Shown piece after piece: positions 33,090 through 42,700 of a stretch of DNA of 64,000 nt. The notes below the pieces were generated by a model that worked only from the letters and a program-made list of their open reading frames with translations, did not search any database and was not told the DNA's origin. The stretch is from a virus. Where the stretch lies: positions 23,418 through 87,417 of the IMG/VR virus record IMGVR_UViG_3300035670_000112; one strand, 5' to 3'. A program made the translations under genes and the position numbers. Within the stretch, counting starts at the first letter, position 1, and each line of letters begins with the position of its first letter.

Positions 33090-36000
33090 TTATTGAGATT
33101 TGCATTCATGTAACTAGGGTCACCTCCAGAGGTTGCCTTCATTACAGCTATGGCGTACATCCAATCCTTGAGACCGCTTGCATTGTAGTCGGATCTTGGT
33201 GCCTGCAATCCCTTGGACAGTCTATAACCCTTCATTGTGGCATCATTGAACATGTTGAATGTATTCTCCACCACTGACAGATCAAGGTCGAGTGTATCTG
33301 CAATACTTCTCATGACATCCCTGTTCTTCTGTGAAAGCAGTGAAGGACTGTAATTGGCCGCTATGGCCTTCAGTTTGCTCACATTGCTCTTCAGTTCAGG
33401 ATCATCCGATCTTACAACTCCCCAGTTGTTCCACGATTCCTTGGTATTTGCAACCACACGTGCTGCAAGCTGCATGTTCTCCTCAGGTGACATCGCTGAA
33501 GGATGTTTAGGTGACTCTCCAGAGGAGATGAAACCTACTGCCTGCTGTATGTTCCCACCGTTGTTCTGATAGAACTTCCTGTCATTGAGTCCGAACAGTC
33601 CGTTGTCAAAACTCTCTATGTCCTTCTTTGAACCTATCTGCCCTGAGGATATCATGGCATTCACAGTATTGTCGTATGCAGGAGGAATGAACAGTTCGTT
33701 ACTCTGTTCTGTCAACCTTGTCTGTGAGTGGAAATACTCAAGGTCTGGAAGAGCGTTCGCAATGATCTCCTTTGCAGTTGACATCGGAATGTTCTTGAAC
33801 TGCATCTGTTGATCGGAAGGAAGTTCACTGATATTCTTGACCTCCCCGTACTCCACACCGTCACTGTCAGCCTTCCATACTACCACAGGTCCTGACAATG
33901 AGATGGTACCATTCGGATTCTTATGGGCTTCAAATGAGCCTCCGAGATCTGTGGCCTTCTCCTTATCAAGGAACTGCACATATTCTGCTGCATCGAGTGT
34001 CACCAGTTTATCAGCAATGCCGTCCATGAATGACAGTCTTGCCCTCTCATCGGCAGAGAACATCCTGTTCTGTGAAACAAGGTCCGTCACATCTATGTTG
34101 AAGGGTTTGAGGGTACTGTAGGTTGCCCCATTCTCCGTCATCTCATAGTTACCTCTCACATATGCCTTGTATCCCTCACCGCTGAAATCGAACCAGAGTG
34201 TCTTAGGATTGAATGTACTTCCAGCCATGAACTGCTTCTTCATATCATCAGTCATCGATGATGGTAGATTGTTCTCAATGGATTCCTCAAGATTCTCAAC
34301 ACTTCTACCATCGATGGAAACGAATGCAGACTCGGAATCCCTTGAACGGTCCACTGATATGTCTGCAAGTTCCTGATGCAATGGGTTTGCAGTTATGTCC
34401 GTCTTCTCAGTACCTTTCAGTTTAAGATTGATGCCCCTTGATGCGAATGTCCTTGAACCGTATGCATTCTTCAGATCCTGATCGAGTTGATCGAACAGTC
34501 TGCCTCTGGACGTATCCTTTATTCTTGCCTTGTTCTCCTTTTTCATATACTGATCAGCATAGTGATCTGCAGACATGGGCAGATTCTTTGACAATAACAG
34601 TTCCTGAGGGTTAAACACTCCGCTCATTGAAGGGTCTGAGTTCAAAGTGACCTTCTTGAGTTCTTCCTGTACCTTGGCTATATTGTTGCTCAGTTTCATA
34701 TTGTCCACACTTCCATCCTCATTCAATACTGAGGCGATATTGGGAAGATACTGTTTCATCCACTTGTCTCGGGTCTCCGCAGATGATAACAGTATGGAAG
34801 GAGGGGATACCTGACCTACCTTGAATCCTGTGGTGGACAACATGTTTGAGATGATATACCCATAGGATTCCGCCATGTTGGCCTGTCCAGCCTGTTCCTC
34901 AGGGGTCATCACTGGAAGCCCGTCATCCCCTATCTCAACATTCTTAGGCAGAGTGTTCAGTGATTTTGCATAGATGGCTCTGAAGTTGTCAAGTGCATCC
35001 ATCTTTGCATCAACCTCTCTGGAAGCAAGTGCCTCAAGTTCGGTAGGTGAATATACAGGTTCCACCACACGGACACCGTTCACTATCTTATACTTTCCAG
35101 TATTGGCACTCGGTTGCAACTTCTTCTTTGCAGCCTCCATGAGTTCCTGACGTACTGTCGCTCTTGACTGTGCATCCCAATCGGACTTCAATACTCCACG
35201 CTGTGATGCCCATGATACGAATGCATCATTACTGGTATTCCCTGTAATGAAGTCTGCAAATCCCCCTTCACCGCTGATACCCTTCTCGGCTATCTTGGAT
35301 GACAGTTCATTGTCCTTGATGTCTATCTCCGTAGTGGAATAATGTCCCTGTTGATCACCGAATATACTGTATCTTGAAGGTTGTGCTGGAGGAGCTACGG
35401 ACTGCTGTCCCCCCGACAGTGCCGCTGAATCCACATTTCCTTGAAAGTACGTGTATCTCTGAGCATCCGTATAGAAGTCATTGATAAGGTCTGGAAGGAA
35501 ATAGTTCCCTCCGTTCTCAGCCTTCTTGAACTCTATGTGCTTTGCAAGTGTGGGATCCGTCTGTCTATATTGATCGAGATTATACCCGTCCGAACTCAGC
35601 TGCTGCAATGAGGGTAACAGTTTCTCTGAGATGAGATCCATTGTGACCGCCTTACCCTTATAGGTGTAGTACGAACCTTTACCGTCAGGCCTCGTTTCCA
35701 ACTCTCTGCTATTGTTTATCTCTGCCTCAAGGGGTTCATGTAACCATTTGAATGATTCATGCTGTCCAGGTGTGGACAGTAGATTGTAATCCTCAGGATT
35801 CACCGCTATTCCCGCAGATATCTGTTCAGGGGTCAGTCCGAGAACGAACTCCCTTGAATTGGGATCGTATTTCTGATAGAGAGTACTTGTACCGTAATCT
35901 GGTTCAGCCATATTCTTGAGAATGAGTTCAGACAGTGCCCTGTCACTCTCAACGAATCTCACCCTCGGGTCGGATGCCCATTCAGACTGCAGTTTTGAGA

Positions 36001-36283
36001 TGCTGTACATCGCATTGCGCGTGTCACCCTCTCTGACCTTCATGGCTATCTCATCAAGCTGCTGTTTCCTTTCCTTGTTTATCTGTGCAGCGGTCTCCCT
36101 GCTCTCCCTTGAGAGTCCTGGTGATACTGTAAGTCCTGCCTCTGCCTTTCCGAGAAGTGCCTGCATCTGATCAGTACGCTGTTGCTTGTACTGTGCAAGT
36201 TGGAACATCTTCTCGAACGGATAGGGGTCATACACCTGAGCAAACTCTGCTGGAGTGTACTGTACGAATCTTCCTACTGGCAT
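33086..36283 (-). CDS. Large internal virion (cargo-type) protein, 1,065 aa
   Basis: A 1,065-residue soluble protein. The N-terminus (QYTPAEFAQVYDPYPFEKMFQLAQY) and a following coiled-coil-like stretch (about 50-130) are typical in form of crAss-like internal proteins. The rest is helical with no catalytic motif that I can see. It starts three bases after the stop of the lysozyme-like gene upstream and overlaps the next cargo-type gene by four bases. It is probably ejected or part of the tail barrel content; this is inferred from size and position. Confidence 0.6.
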   Translation of the reverse strand: MPVGRFVQYTPAEFAQVYDPYPFEKMFQLAQYKQQRTDQMQALLGKAEAGLTVSPGLSRESRETAAQINKERKQQLDEIAMKVREGDTRNAMYSISKLQSEWASDPRVRFVESDRALSELILKNMAEPDYGTSTLYQKYDPNSREFVLGLTPEQISAGIAVNPEDYNLLSTPGQHESFKWLHEPLEAEINNSRELETRPDGKGSYYTYKGKAVTMDLISEKLLPSLQQLSSDGYNLDQYRQTDPTLAKHIEFKKAENGGNYFLPDLINDFYTDAQRYTYFQGNVDSAALSGGQQSVAPPAQPSRYSIFGDQQGHYSTTEIDIKDNELSSKIAEKGISGEGGFADFITGNTSNDAFVSWASQRGVLKSDWDAQSRATVRQELMEAAKKKLQPSANTGKYKIVNGVRVVEPVYSPTELEALASREVDAKMDALDNFRAIYAKSLNTLPKNVEIGDDGLPVMTPEEQAGQANMAESYGYIISNMLSTTGFKVGQVSPPSILLSSAETRDKWMKQYLPNIASVLNEDGSVDNMKLSNNIAKVQEELKKVTLNSDPSMSGVFNPQELLLSKNLPMSADHYADQYMKKENKARIKDTSRGRLFDQLDQDLKNAYGSRTFASRGINLKLKGTEKTDITANPLHQELADISVDRSRDSESAFVSIDGRSVENLEESIENNLPSSMTDDMKKQFMAGSTFNPKTLWFDFSGEGYKAYVRGNYEMTENGATYSTLKPFNIDVTDLVSQNRMFSADERARLSFMDGIADKLVTLDAAEYVQFLDKEKATDLGGSFEAHKNPNGTISLSGPVVVWKADSDGVEYGEVKNISELPSDQQMQFKNIPMSTAKEIIANALPDLEYFHSQTRLTEQSNELFIPPAYDNTVNAMISSGQIGSKKDIESFDNGLFGLNDRKFYQNNGGNIQQAVGFISSGESPKHPSAMSPEENMQLAARVVANTKESWNNWGVVRSDDPELKSNVSKLKAIAANYSPSLLSQKNRDVMRSIADTLDLDLSVVENTFNMFNDATMKGYRLSKGLQAPRSDYNASGLKDWMYAIAVMKATSGGDPSYMNANLNK

Positions 36284-36285
36284 CT

Positions 36286-37839
36286 TTAAACGTCTCCGAA
36301 AATGTTATTGTACATCTGTTCAACTATCTTGTCGTTCCTTCTCATGTTCATCTCCCTCATAGTTGTCTGTGAAGCGAGTCCCATGTCTTTCAACACCTGT
36401 ATTCTCATAGATGTGGCAGCATCCTTGTTGGCCTGATTGTCAGCCATCTCCTGCATGACCACCTGATTGTTTATCTGCTGTGCCTGATTCAACAGTCCTG
36501 TCCTTTCATTCGCAATGCTCTCCTCCACACGTGCAGTCTCCTTTGCCTGTTGTGTGGCAAGCAGTGCCAGTGTACCGAGATCGAGTCTCCCCTGCTGTGC
36601 AGCGGACTGCTGTGCAGTGGCAAATGCATCCCTCACATCACGTTTAGGCATTGTTGCAGTAGGCAGCATCGGAGAGAATCTCGGATATCTGACCTTATCA
36701 TAGGATGATGATTCCCTCAATGCACTCAACAGTGGTCCCATACGTGCCGCATATGAACCGAGATCCGACAGGATTCCCATATAATCTGGACTGTTCAGTC
36801 CATTGGTACGTCTACGGTCGGATGTTCCTCCATCAGGGGATACCGTATATTCGGGTTCCACTGGTGCAGCAGGACGTTGCTCAGGACTGTTGAGACTCTG
36901 CATCGACTGTGCTGAAGGTGTCGCATAATATCTACTGGCATTCAGAAGTGCAGCAGGATCGAACTCCTTTGGAAGTTCCTCATCTACAGGTTCATCGATG
37001 TAGTTCCCTGACTGCTGTGCATACTGGTCTGCAAGATAATTGGCTATTGCATTTGAATCTATGCCTGCCCTTTTGTAGTCTTCCACAGACATTCCTGAAC
37101 CGTCAGGAGTAATGGTAGCCTGCTGCTGATCTCCACCATATTGGTCTGCAAGATACCTTGCTATTCCAACTGTGTTTATCTTGGCCTTTCTGTAGTCCTC
37201 TATCGCCTGCAGTTGTTCAGCAGAGGTCGGAAGTCCCAATGCTGCTGCTGTCTGATCAAGGGTGGGATCGATATAACCCTGTTGTGCAGGGATCCCCTGC
37301 ATATCATCCGTTATCTCGGTGGGAAGTCCTCCGTATCTTCTGTCGAACAGCTCCTGTTTCTGAGTTCTCACATCCTCAGGTATGGAATCCCATGATGACC
37401 TGGGATCATACACTGCAGTGTTGCTGAGTTCAGAATATGTCTCCATCCAGTCATCAGGACGCTTGCCTGTCAATCTGGATACATTACTACCGTGGAATGC
37501 CTCCCATCTTCCCTTGGAAAGTGGGGAGAAGTCCCCGTTCTCAACACTTGAGAGTACTCCATCCTTGTCAAGAAGGGCAAGTACGGCAAGTTTCTGTTCG
37601 TCTATGTTAGGACTCCATGCATCTATTCCGTAGGTATCGAGTACCTCCTTACGTGTACTTCCTATGAACTGTCCCATACCGAATGCTGTCGAATTGCCTG
37701 CACTGGTATTGAACCCTCCTATGTTTATACGTCCATTGAGCTTATCCGCCTCATGTTCCATTATCTTGTAAAGGAACCACTGGACGTTCGGATTCTCAAG
37801 TTTCTTCTGTAGCAATGCTACGTTGGTGTTGTTAGGCAT
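36286..37839 (-). CDS. Virion lysozyme-like protein (GH104/lambda-R-like N-terminus)
   Basis: A 517-residue protein. Residues 15-150 resemble lambda-type endolysin/transglycosylase domains: a candidate catalytic Glu in the EHEADKL helix, then TSAGNSTAFGMGQFIGSTR, LDTYGIDAWSPN, DEQKLAVLALL and GDFSPLSKGRWEAFHG. The middle contains a repeated motif (ARYLADQYGGDQQ and ANYLADQYAQQ), and the C-terminus is coiled-coil. Its likely role is local peptidoglycan cleavage during genome ejection. It is distinct from the GH19 endolysin in the lysis block. It lies between a second cell-wall hydrolase gene and the internal proteins. Confidence 0.62.
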   Translation of the reverse strand: MPNNTNVALLQKKLENPNVQWFLYKIMEHEADKLNGRINIGGFNTSAGNSTAFGMGQFIGSTRKEVLDTYGIDAWSPNIDEQKLAVLALLDKDGVLSSVENGDFSPLSKGRWEAFHGSNVSRLTGKRPDDWMETYSELSNTAVYDPRSSWDSIPEDVRTQKQELFDRRYGGLPTEITDDMQGIPAQQGYIDPTLDQTAAALGLPTSAEQLQAIEDYRKAKINTVGIARYLADQYGGDQQQATITPDGSGMSVEDYKRAGIDSNAIANYLADQYAQQSGNYIDEPVDEELPKEFDPAALLNASRYYATPSAQSMQSLNSPEQRPAAPVEPEYTVSPDGGTSDRRRTNGLNSPDYMGILSDLGSYAARMGPLLSALRESSSYDKVRYPRFSPMLPTATMPKRDVRDAFATAQQSAAQQGRLDLGTLALLATQQAKETARVEESIANERTGLLNQAQQINNQVVMQEMADNQANKDAATSMRIQVLKDMGLASQTTMREMNMRRNDKIVEQMYNNIFGDV

Positions 37840-37858
37840 CTCTGAATGTCTTTAGGGA

Positions 37859-39739
37859 TCAGAATCCTGCCATCGGATAGGATGACAGACCACGATAGGA
37901 ATTGTTAGGGTTTTTCACCTGTATATAACCTTCAGGGGATTCGTTCCCGAAAAGAGGTCTCACGACATCCTTCTGAGAGCGTTGTCCCTCCATAGCAGCC
38001 TGAAGCACTTTATTTCTGGCTTCCTCATTCTTGAGTCTATAGTATGCCTTGAGGTCGATTGTACCCTCTGGTAGGAATGATGCCGAAGAGAGCAATGGAT
38101 TGCCTGTGACATTTCCCAACATGCTTATGTAAGTGTTAGGGTCAACAGTACTTTTCGCTCTGTATGTGTTGTTGTGTACAGGCTCCTCGTAACTTCCGTC
38201 ACCTACATACTGATCATTGCCTGTGATCACTCCTATGTGTCCCCAATAAGGATACGCGTTACCACTCGGAAATTGAACATAGTCACCAGGAGCTGCCTGA
38301 TCCGATGGTATCTGTTCAAAAAGTGCCTTTCCCTCGTCACTGGTCATGAAATTCCTTACACCAGTATTGTTGTAATTGCTGTCAGGTATCCCTCTTACTC
38401 CAGCAATGTCCTCAAAACAATTGACTCCTGCAACACAGGTATTGTTCTTTGCATAGGGTACGAACAGGTCATCACCTCCAAGACTTACAGGAGTCTGTGC
38501 TCTGAGTGTCTTTTCGGTATCCTTTGACATTATGATATTCTCTGGTATCTTCAATTCATTGCCTCCTCCGTTGCCGTATAACTGTTTTCCCCCTCCGTGT
38601 GCATAGTGACCATAAATGTTCTTTGCACCTCCTTTTTTAAACATAGGGATATCCACTCCATCTGTGGTAATGACAGCATCTTCAGGAAAAGGTCCCATTG
38701 TACTAGGGGCATAGGATGAATTGCCGTAAGTGATCGTCCCTTCAGGAGCTGCATAAGGATATTTATCTGAAGAAGTATCGTCACTTCCTTGAAGTGCTCC
38801 GAAATTACCTCCTCCCATTACCTGCCTCTGTCCTCCTATCTTATCAGTGATGTAACTTTCCCCAAGGTTCTTTGCTATGGTATCGTCCATTGCTGACCCT
38901 GCTATGACGGCAGAGGAGTCCTTGACCGTCTTGAGTCCTTTTATGAGCTCTATTACGCCTCCTCCCATATATTTGTCTTTGGACAGTACACCTCCGTTAC
39001 CCATGCTCTGAAGGACTTGTCCTCCCATATTGCTTATGACATTCTGAGATTGCATCTGACCGTAACCGAAAGCAGTACCTGTCATGGTATCGTCCCCCAC
39101 TGCACGTTTTGTAGCCTCAGAGGATGAAAGTCCCATATCTGCCATCACTGTCTCACTGAAGGATTTACCAGTAAAGGATGCCATGGGGAATCCAAGGAAT
39201 ATGTCACCTATGAGCATCCCTGCCTCCTGTGCCTCTCCTATCTCACGGAGGGATCTTTCAGTAGGGGCATTCCTCATCTCCTGAACATTCCCCTGAGAGT
39301 ATCTCATCCTCGGATTGATCTCAGCGGGGTCATTCATGAATGTACCCTTGGCATTCGGTGTACTGTCAGGCATGAACGTACCTCCAGAGGCATATCTCAC
39401 ACCACCGTTGGCACCCATCTGAGTATTGTACATGTTGCGGAACGGATCGATCCCCTTCTCGTTGACCGATCTTTTCGCATGTTTGAGGGATTCCTCCCTT
39501 GCTATCTGTTCAATGGTGGCAAGAGAGATCGGGTCATCCTCTGTCAGACGACCGTTCCTATCAAGCTGTTTGAATCTCTTTGAAAGGGTCTCCCCTTCAG
39601 GAGAGCCCTTATCAAAGATGTATTCATTGCCGAGCTTTCCTATCTTTATACCGAATTCGCCTCCTTCGAGTTCCGAATTCTCCGTATAATCGATCCCCCC
39701 AAGCTCATGGGGCATACCTTTAAAGGACTTCAATTCCAT
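37859..39739 (-). CDS. Tail-associated CHAP/NlpC-type cell-wall hydrolase
   Basis: A 626-residue protein. The N-terminus (GMPHELGGIDYTENSELEGGEFG in two parts) carries the GG...E-EGGE motif seen at the start of several phage structural proteins. A glycine-rich middle follows. Residues about 425-530 look like a cysteine amidase: NNTCVAGVNCFED with the candidate nucleophile, then APGDYVQFPSG and WGHIGVITG with the candidate His. It would cut peptide cross-links during entry. A strong Bacteroidota-type promoter lies 7 bases upstream, so this gene begins a transcription unit that includes the ejection proteins and polymerase. Confidence 0.65.
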   Translation of the reverse strand: MELKSFKGMPHELGGIDYTENSELEGGEFGIKIGKLGNEYIFDKGSPEGETLSKRFKQLDRNGRLTEDDPISLATIEQIAREESLKHAKRSVNEKGIDPFRNMYNTQMGANGGVRYASGGTFMPDSTPNAKGTFMNDPAEINPRMRYSQGNVQEMRNAPTERSLREIGEAQEAGMLIGDIFLGFPMASFTGKSFSETVMADMGLSSSEATKRAVGDDTMTGTAFGYGQMQSQNVISNMGGQVLQSMGNGGVLSKDKYMGGGVIELIKGLKTVKDSSAVIAGSAMDDTIAKNLGESYITDKIGGQRQVMGGGNFGALQGSDDTSSDKYPYAAPEGTITYGNSSYAPSTMGPFPEDAVITTDGVDIPMFKKGGAKNIYGHYAHGGGKQLYGNGGGNELKIPENIIMSKDTEKTLRAQTPVSLGGDDLFVPYAKNNTCVAGVNCFEDIAGVRGIPDSNYNNTGVRNFMTSDEGKALFEQIPSDQAAPGDYVQFPSGNAYPYWGHIGVITGNDQYVGDGSYEEPVHNNTYRAKSTVDPNTYISMLGNVTGNPLLSSASFLPEGTIDLKAYYRLKNEEARNKVLQAAMEGQRSQKDVVRPLFGNESPEGYIQVKNPNNSYRGLSSYPMAGF

Positions 39740-39745
39740 GATTTA

Positions 39746-39776
39746 CAAATATACTTTATTACAGTTCATTTGTCAA
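39746..39776 (-). promoter_or_regulatory. Bacteroidota-type late promoter before the ejection-protein genes
   Basis: On the minus strand TTG (39776-39774, within CTTGACA) is followed by exactly 20 bases and TATATTTG (39753-39746), then TAAAT and the ATG at 39739. It matches TTG-N20-TAnnTTTG and shares ACTTGACA and TTTGTAAAT with the promoter at 61380-61410. The predicted leader is only a few bases. Confidence 0.7.
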
Positions 39777-39792
39777 GTAGATTTTTTTAATA

Positions 39793-42700
39793 TTATCTCA
39801 GAATCTTTCTAAAAAGATTCATTACATAGTGTAATCTTATCTCTTTATTATTGTTGTTCAGAAACTTGAACTTCTGCTTGACATAATGACTTCTTATTCT
39901 ATCCTTGGTGGATGCCGCATATATTATGGCATGTTTCCATTCTCTCATCAGTCTGCTGAATACCGTACGGTTACCTGTGGTCTGATAGGTGTTTGCAACC
40001 TCGAGTCCGCTGAAAGTCTCTGATGATATCTCGACCCCATTGGTGTCGAATACTTCAGTGAACCATCTGATGTTGTCAAAGATCTTGACAATGAACGGAT
40101 CCTTGTTCACCGTTATGGTGACATGTGATGTTGACGGAGGATCATCATAGAATACCCCCCTGTCACCCGTATCATGCATGTACAGTTTTGAAGGTGATGA
40201 ATTCCTATCAGGACTTATCAATGACCTTCTATCATTGATGTACATGATCGGAGTGTGACTTCTGAATGATACCCATATGTCCTTGGTATCATCATAGGCA
40301 AGTGTATATACCACAGGATCCCTACCTATCCTTTCAAATACCGTTATGAGAAACTCCCCGTTCACACTGTCATAGGTACAGGTCATGCCTACATATTCGG
40401 AACCCAGAAGTACAGGGGAATCGTTATTCTGCAACTGTCCTCTTGTATTGGCGAACAGCCATGAGCCTATCTTACCAGAACTTATGTCGGAAAGACCTTC
40501 TCCAGTATGCCTGTAGAAAGTAGATGTGTTGGCATCAAAGAAGATGATACCTGTCGGGGATACTGCAAAACTGAACTGATGTCTTGACCCTACATTCCTT
40601 GATATGTAGTCATATCTTGGAAGTACCCCTGATTTTCCGATTATGATGCCTGAACCTGAATTGTCGTTGAGTATGGAACGCTCGTTGACGGATGCTACCC
40701 CTACACCGTTTCTCTGGAACGCAAGTATCTGATTGCTTCTGTTTATGATCTGACGTATCTCCCCAAGGTCTCCCTGAATATCTATGTAGGTATCATTGTC
40801 GAACTGTCTCCAACTGTCACTTCTCTCTCCGTATACCTTTATTTTCGATGCCCATATTCTGAACGGATGCTCATACACTTCTGTAATAGATGCAGGCAGC
40901 GGATAAGATCTCTGTGTATCCATATGTTCAGAGAACAGATAGTTGTACTTGAAGTCCTCCCCGTAATCCAAAGGATAATCGTCAGGTGAAGGTATAAAGG
41001 TGGCATCCCCATACAGGTATCCTAAAGGACCGTGATTCCCATTTATGGTGTAACCTTCTCTGAGATCCGTATTCACAAAATTCTCACATGGATACCATAA
41101 TGCAGTGGCATGCTGGTTCAGTACATCAGAGGTGTTCGCGCTTATTGCAAAGTTCCTCAATGTCTTGAGTGTATCGAATATGTTGATGAAGGTATCCCCA
41201 CCGAATACCCGTATATTAGTGAATGTGGTCTGTCCCTCTGTAACTATGTTACACCCTGTTGAGATGTACACATTCCGTGATCTTGCAGAATATCCTCTAC
41301 CTCCATACTGAGCAAGATTGGGTCTTACATAGTTTGCAAGTATCTTATCAGGGCAGTCATTGGTGGCTCCGAGATAGTTCAGATAGGATCCCTGTCTTGA
41401 ACGTGTAAGACTGAACGGTAACTGTCCCCCATAGACAGAATTGGTCTGTACCTTGTAGAAACCGCTGTTGAGTTTGAGTACCATCGTATCTGTACCGTAG
41501 CATAGAGGGGCATTATAGTTTGGATCCTCCTTTGCCTCATTCTTATAGGTAAGGGAAGCGATGTTCACCTGACCTCCCATCGGACAGAATGCTGTCTCCT
41601 CAATGTTTATCAACGTATTGGGAGAGAATGAACTGTTAGGATTATGATTGCCATACCACGCAAGATGCCAGTTCAATGGGGCTTGTCTATAAAGTTTGAT
41701 ACCCATCATCAATGGGGTATTGCTACCTCCTCCCTGTACTATGGGACCGTTGTTACCATTTGTTATTGCTGCAGGAAGAAGTCCTGCCACTACTCTCAAT
41801 TTATCCCCTGATCGGTAATCTGTGACCTGTCTGAACAGCATGTCAGGTGAATGAAAGGTGACAAGATCGAATGACTTCTCAGTAGTGGACTGCTGATTCC
41901 CAAAAGGGAATGTTATTGAAGGGTTACCTGTCAACCATATGTCGCTACCGTTACCGTTGAGTCCGAATGTCTTCCCTGAAGGGCCTGATGAACTGTCGTA
42001 ATGTGTCACAGGATGATAGGTTGTAACACCGCCTATCGTGGAACTCCTTACAAGATGTACGATACCCTGACCGAGTATCGTTCTGTCCTCCTCATTGACC
42101 TTCACTCTCTTTATTCTGAACCCGTCTATCTTGGATGCAACGGATGGAGGGAGTGTGACATCGAATTTCACTCCCAATACGTTCATCTGCCATACTCCGT
42201 TTATATCCTCGAGTATCTTGAATATCTGATTGGGATCCGTAGGATGTTCATAGATGTCAGGCATCTTTATGTCAGCTATCCATTTGGCATAACCTTCAAC
42301 TCCGTCCTTTACAGGAACCCATGAGAACCTGTACGTCTCCCCTCTACGGTATCCCATGAAAAGATGTTTTGTATAGGGGGACTTGTAATCACTGTAAAAT
42401 CCTCCTACATTGTAGGTCACCCCGTCATTGAGTCCAAGATAGTTCTGTCCTCCGTTGTTCCATGGTAGTTTCCAAGGGAATGTATGATGGGAGATATCAT
42501 ATGGAGTTGTCTTTGAATCCGCAACGATGGATTCCATTGTGAATCCATATCTTATATGAGGTCCCTCCCCTCCAATGGTGACCCCATCCGATTGGAATTT
42601 CCAGTTGCTCTGATCGGGATTGATGGCATCATCGGTCTCTGGGATACCGAACGACTGAAGCAGTTGTGATGCATTGTATGTGGTGGAGACCCCCTGTTCA

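Noticed and set aside
36900-37200. Tandem DNA repeat in the lysozyme-like gene
   Set aside because: The repeated ADQYxxxQQ segments are two similar protein motifs with diverged bases, not a CRISPR or tandem DNA array.
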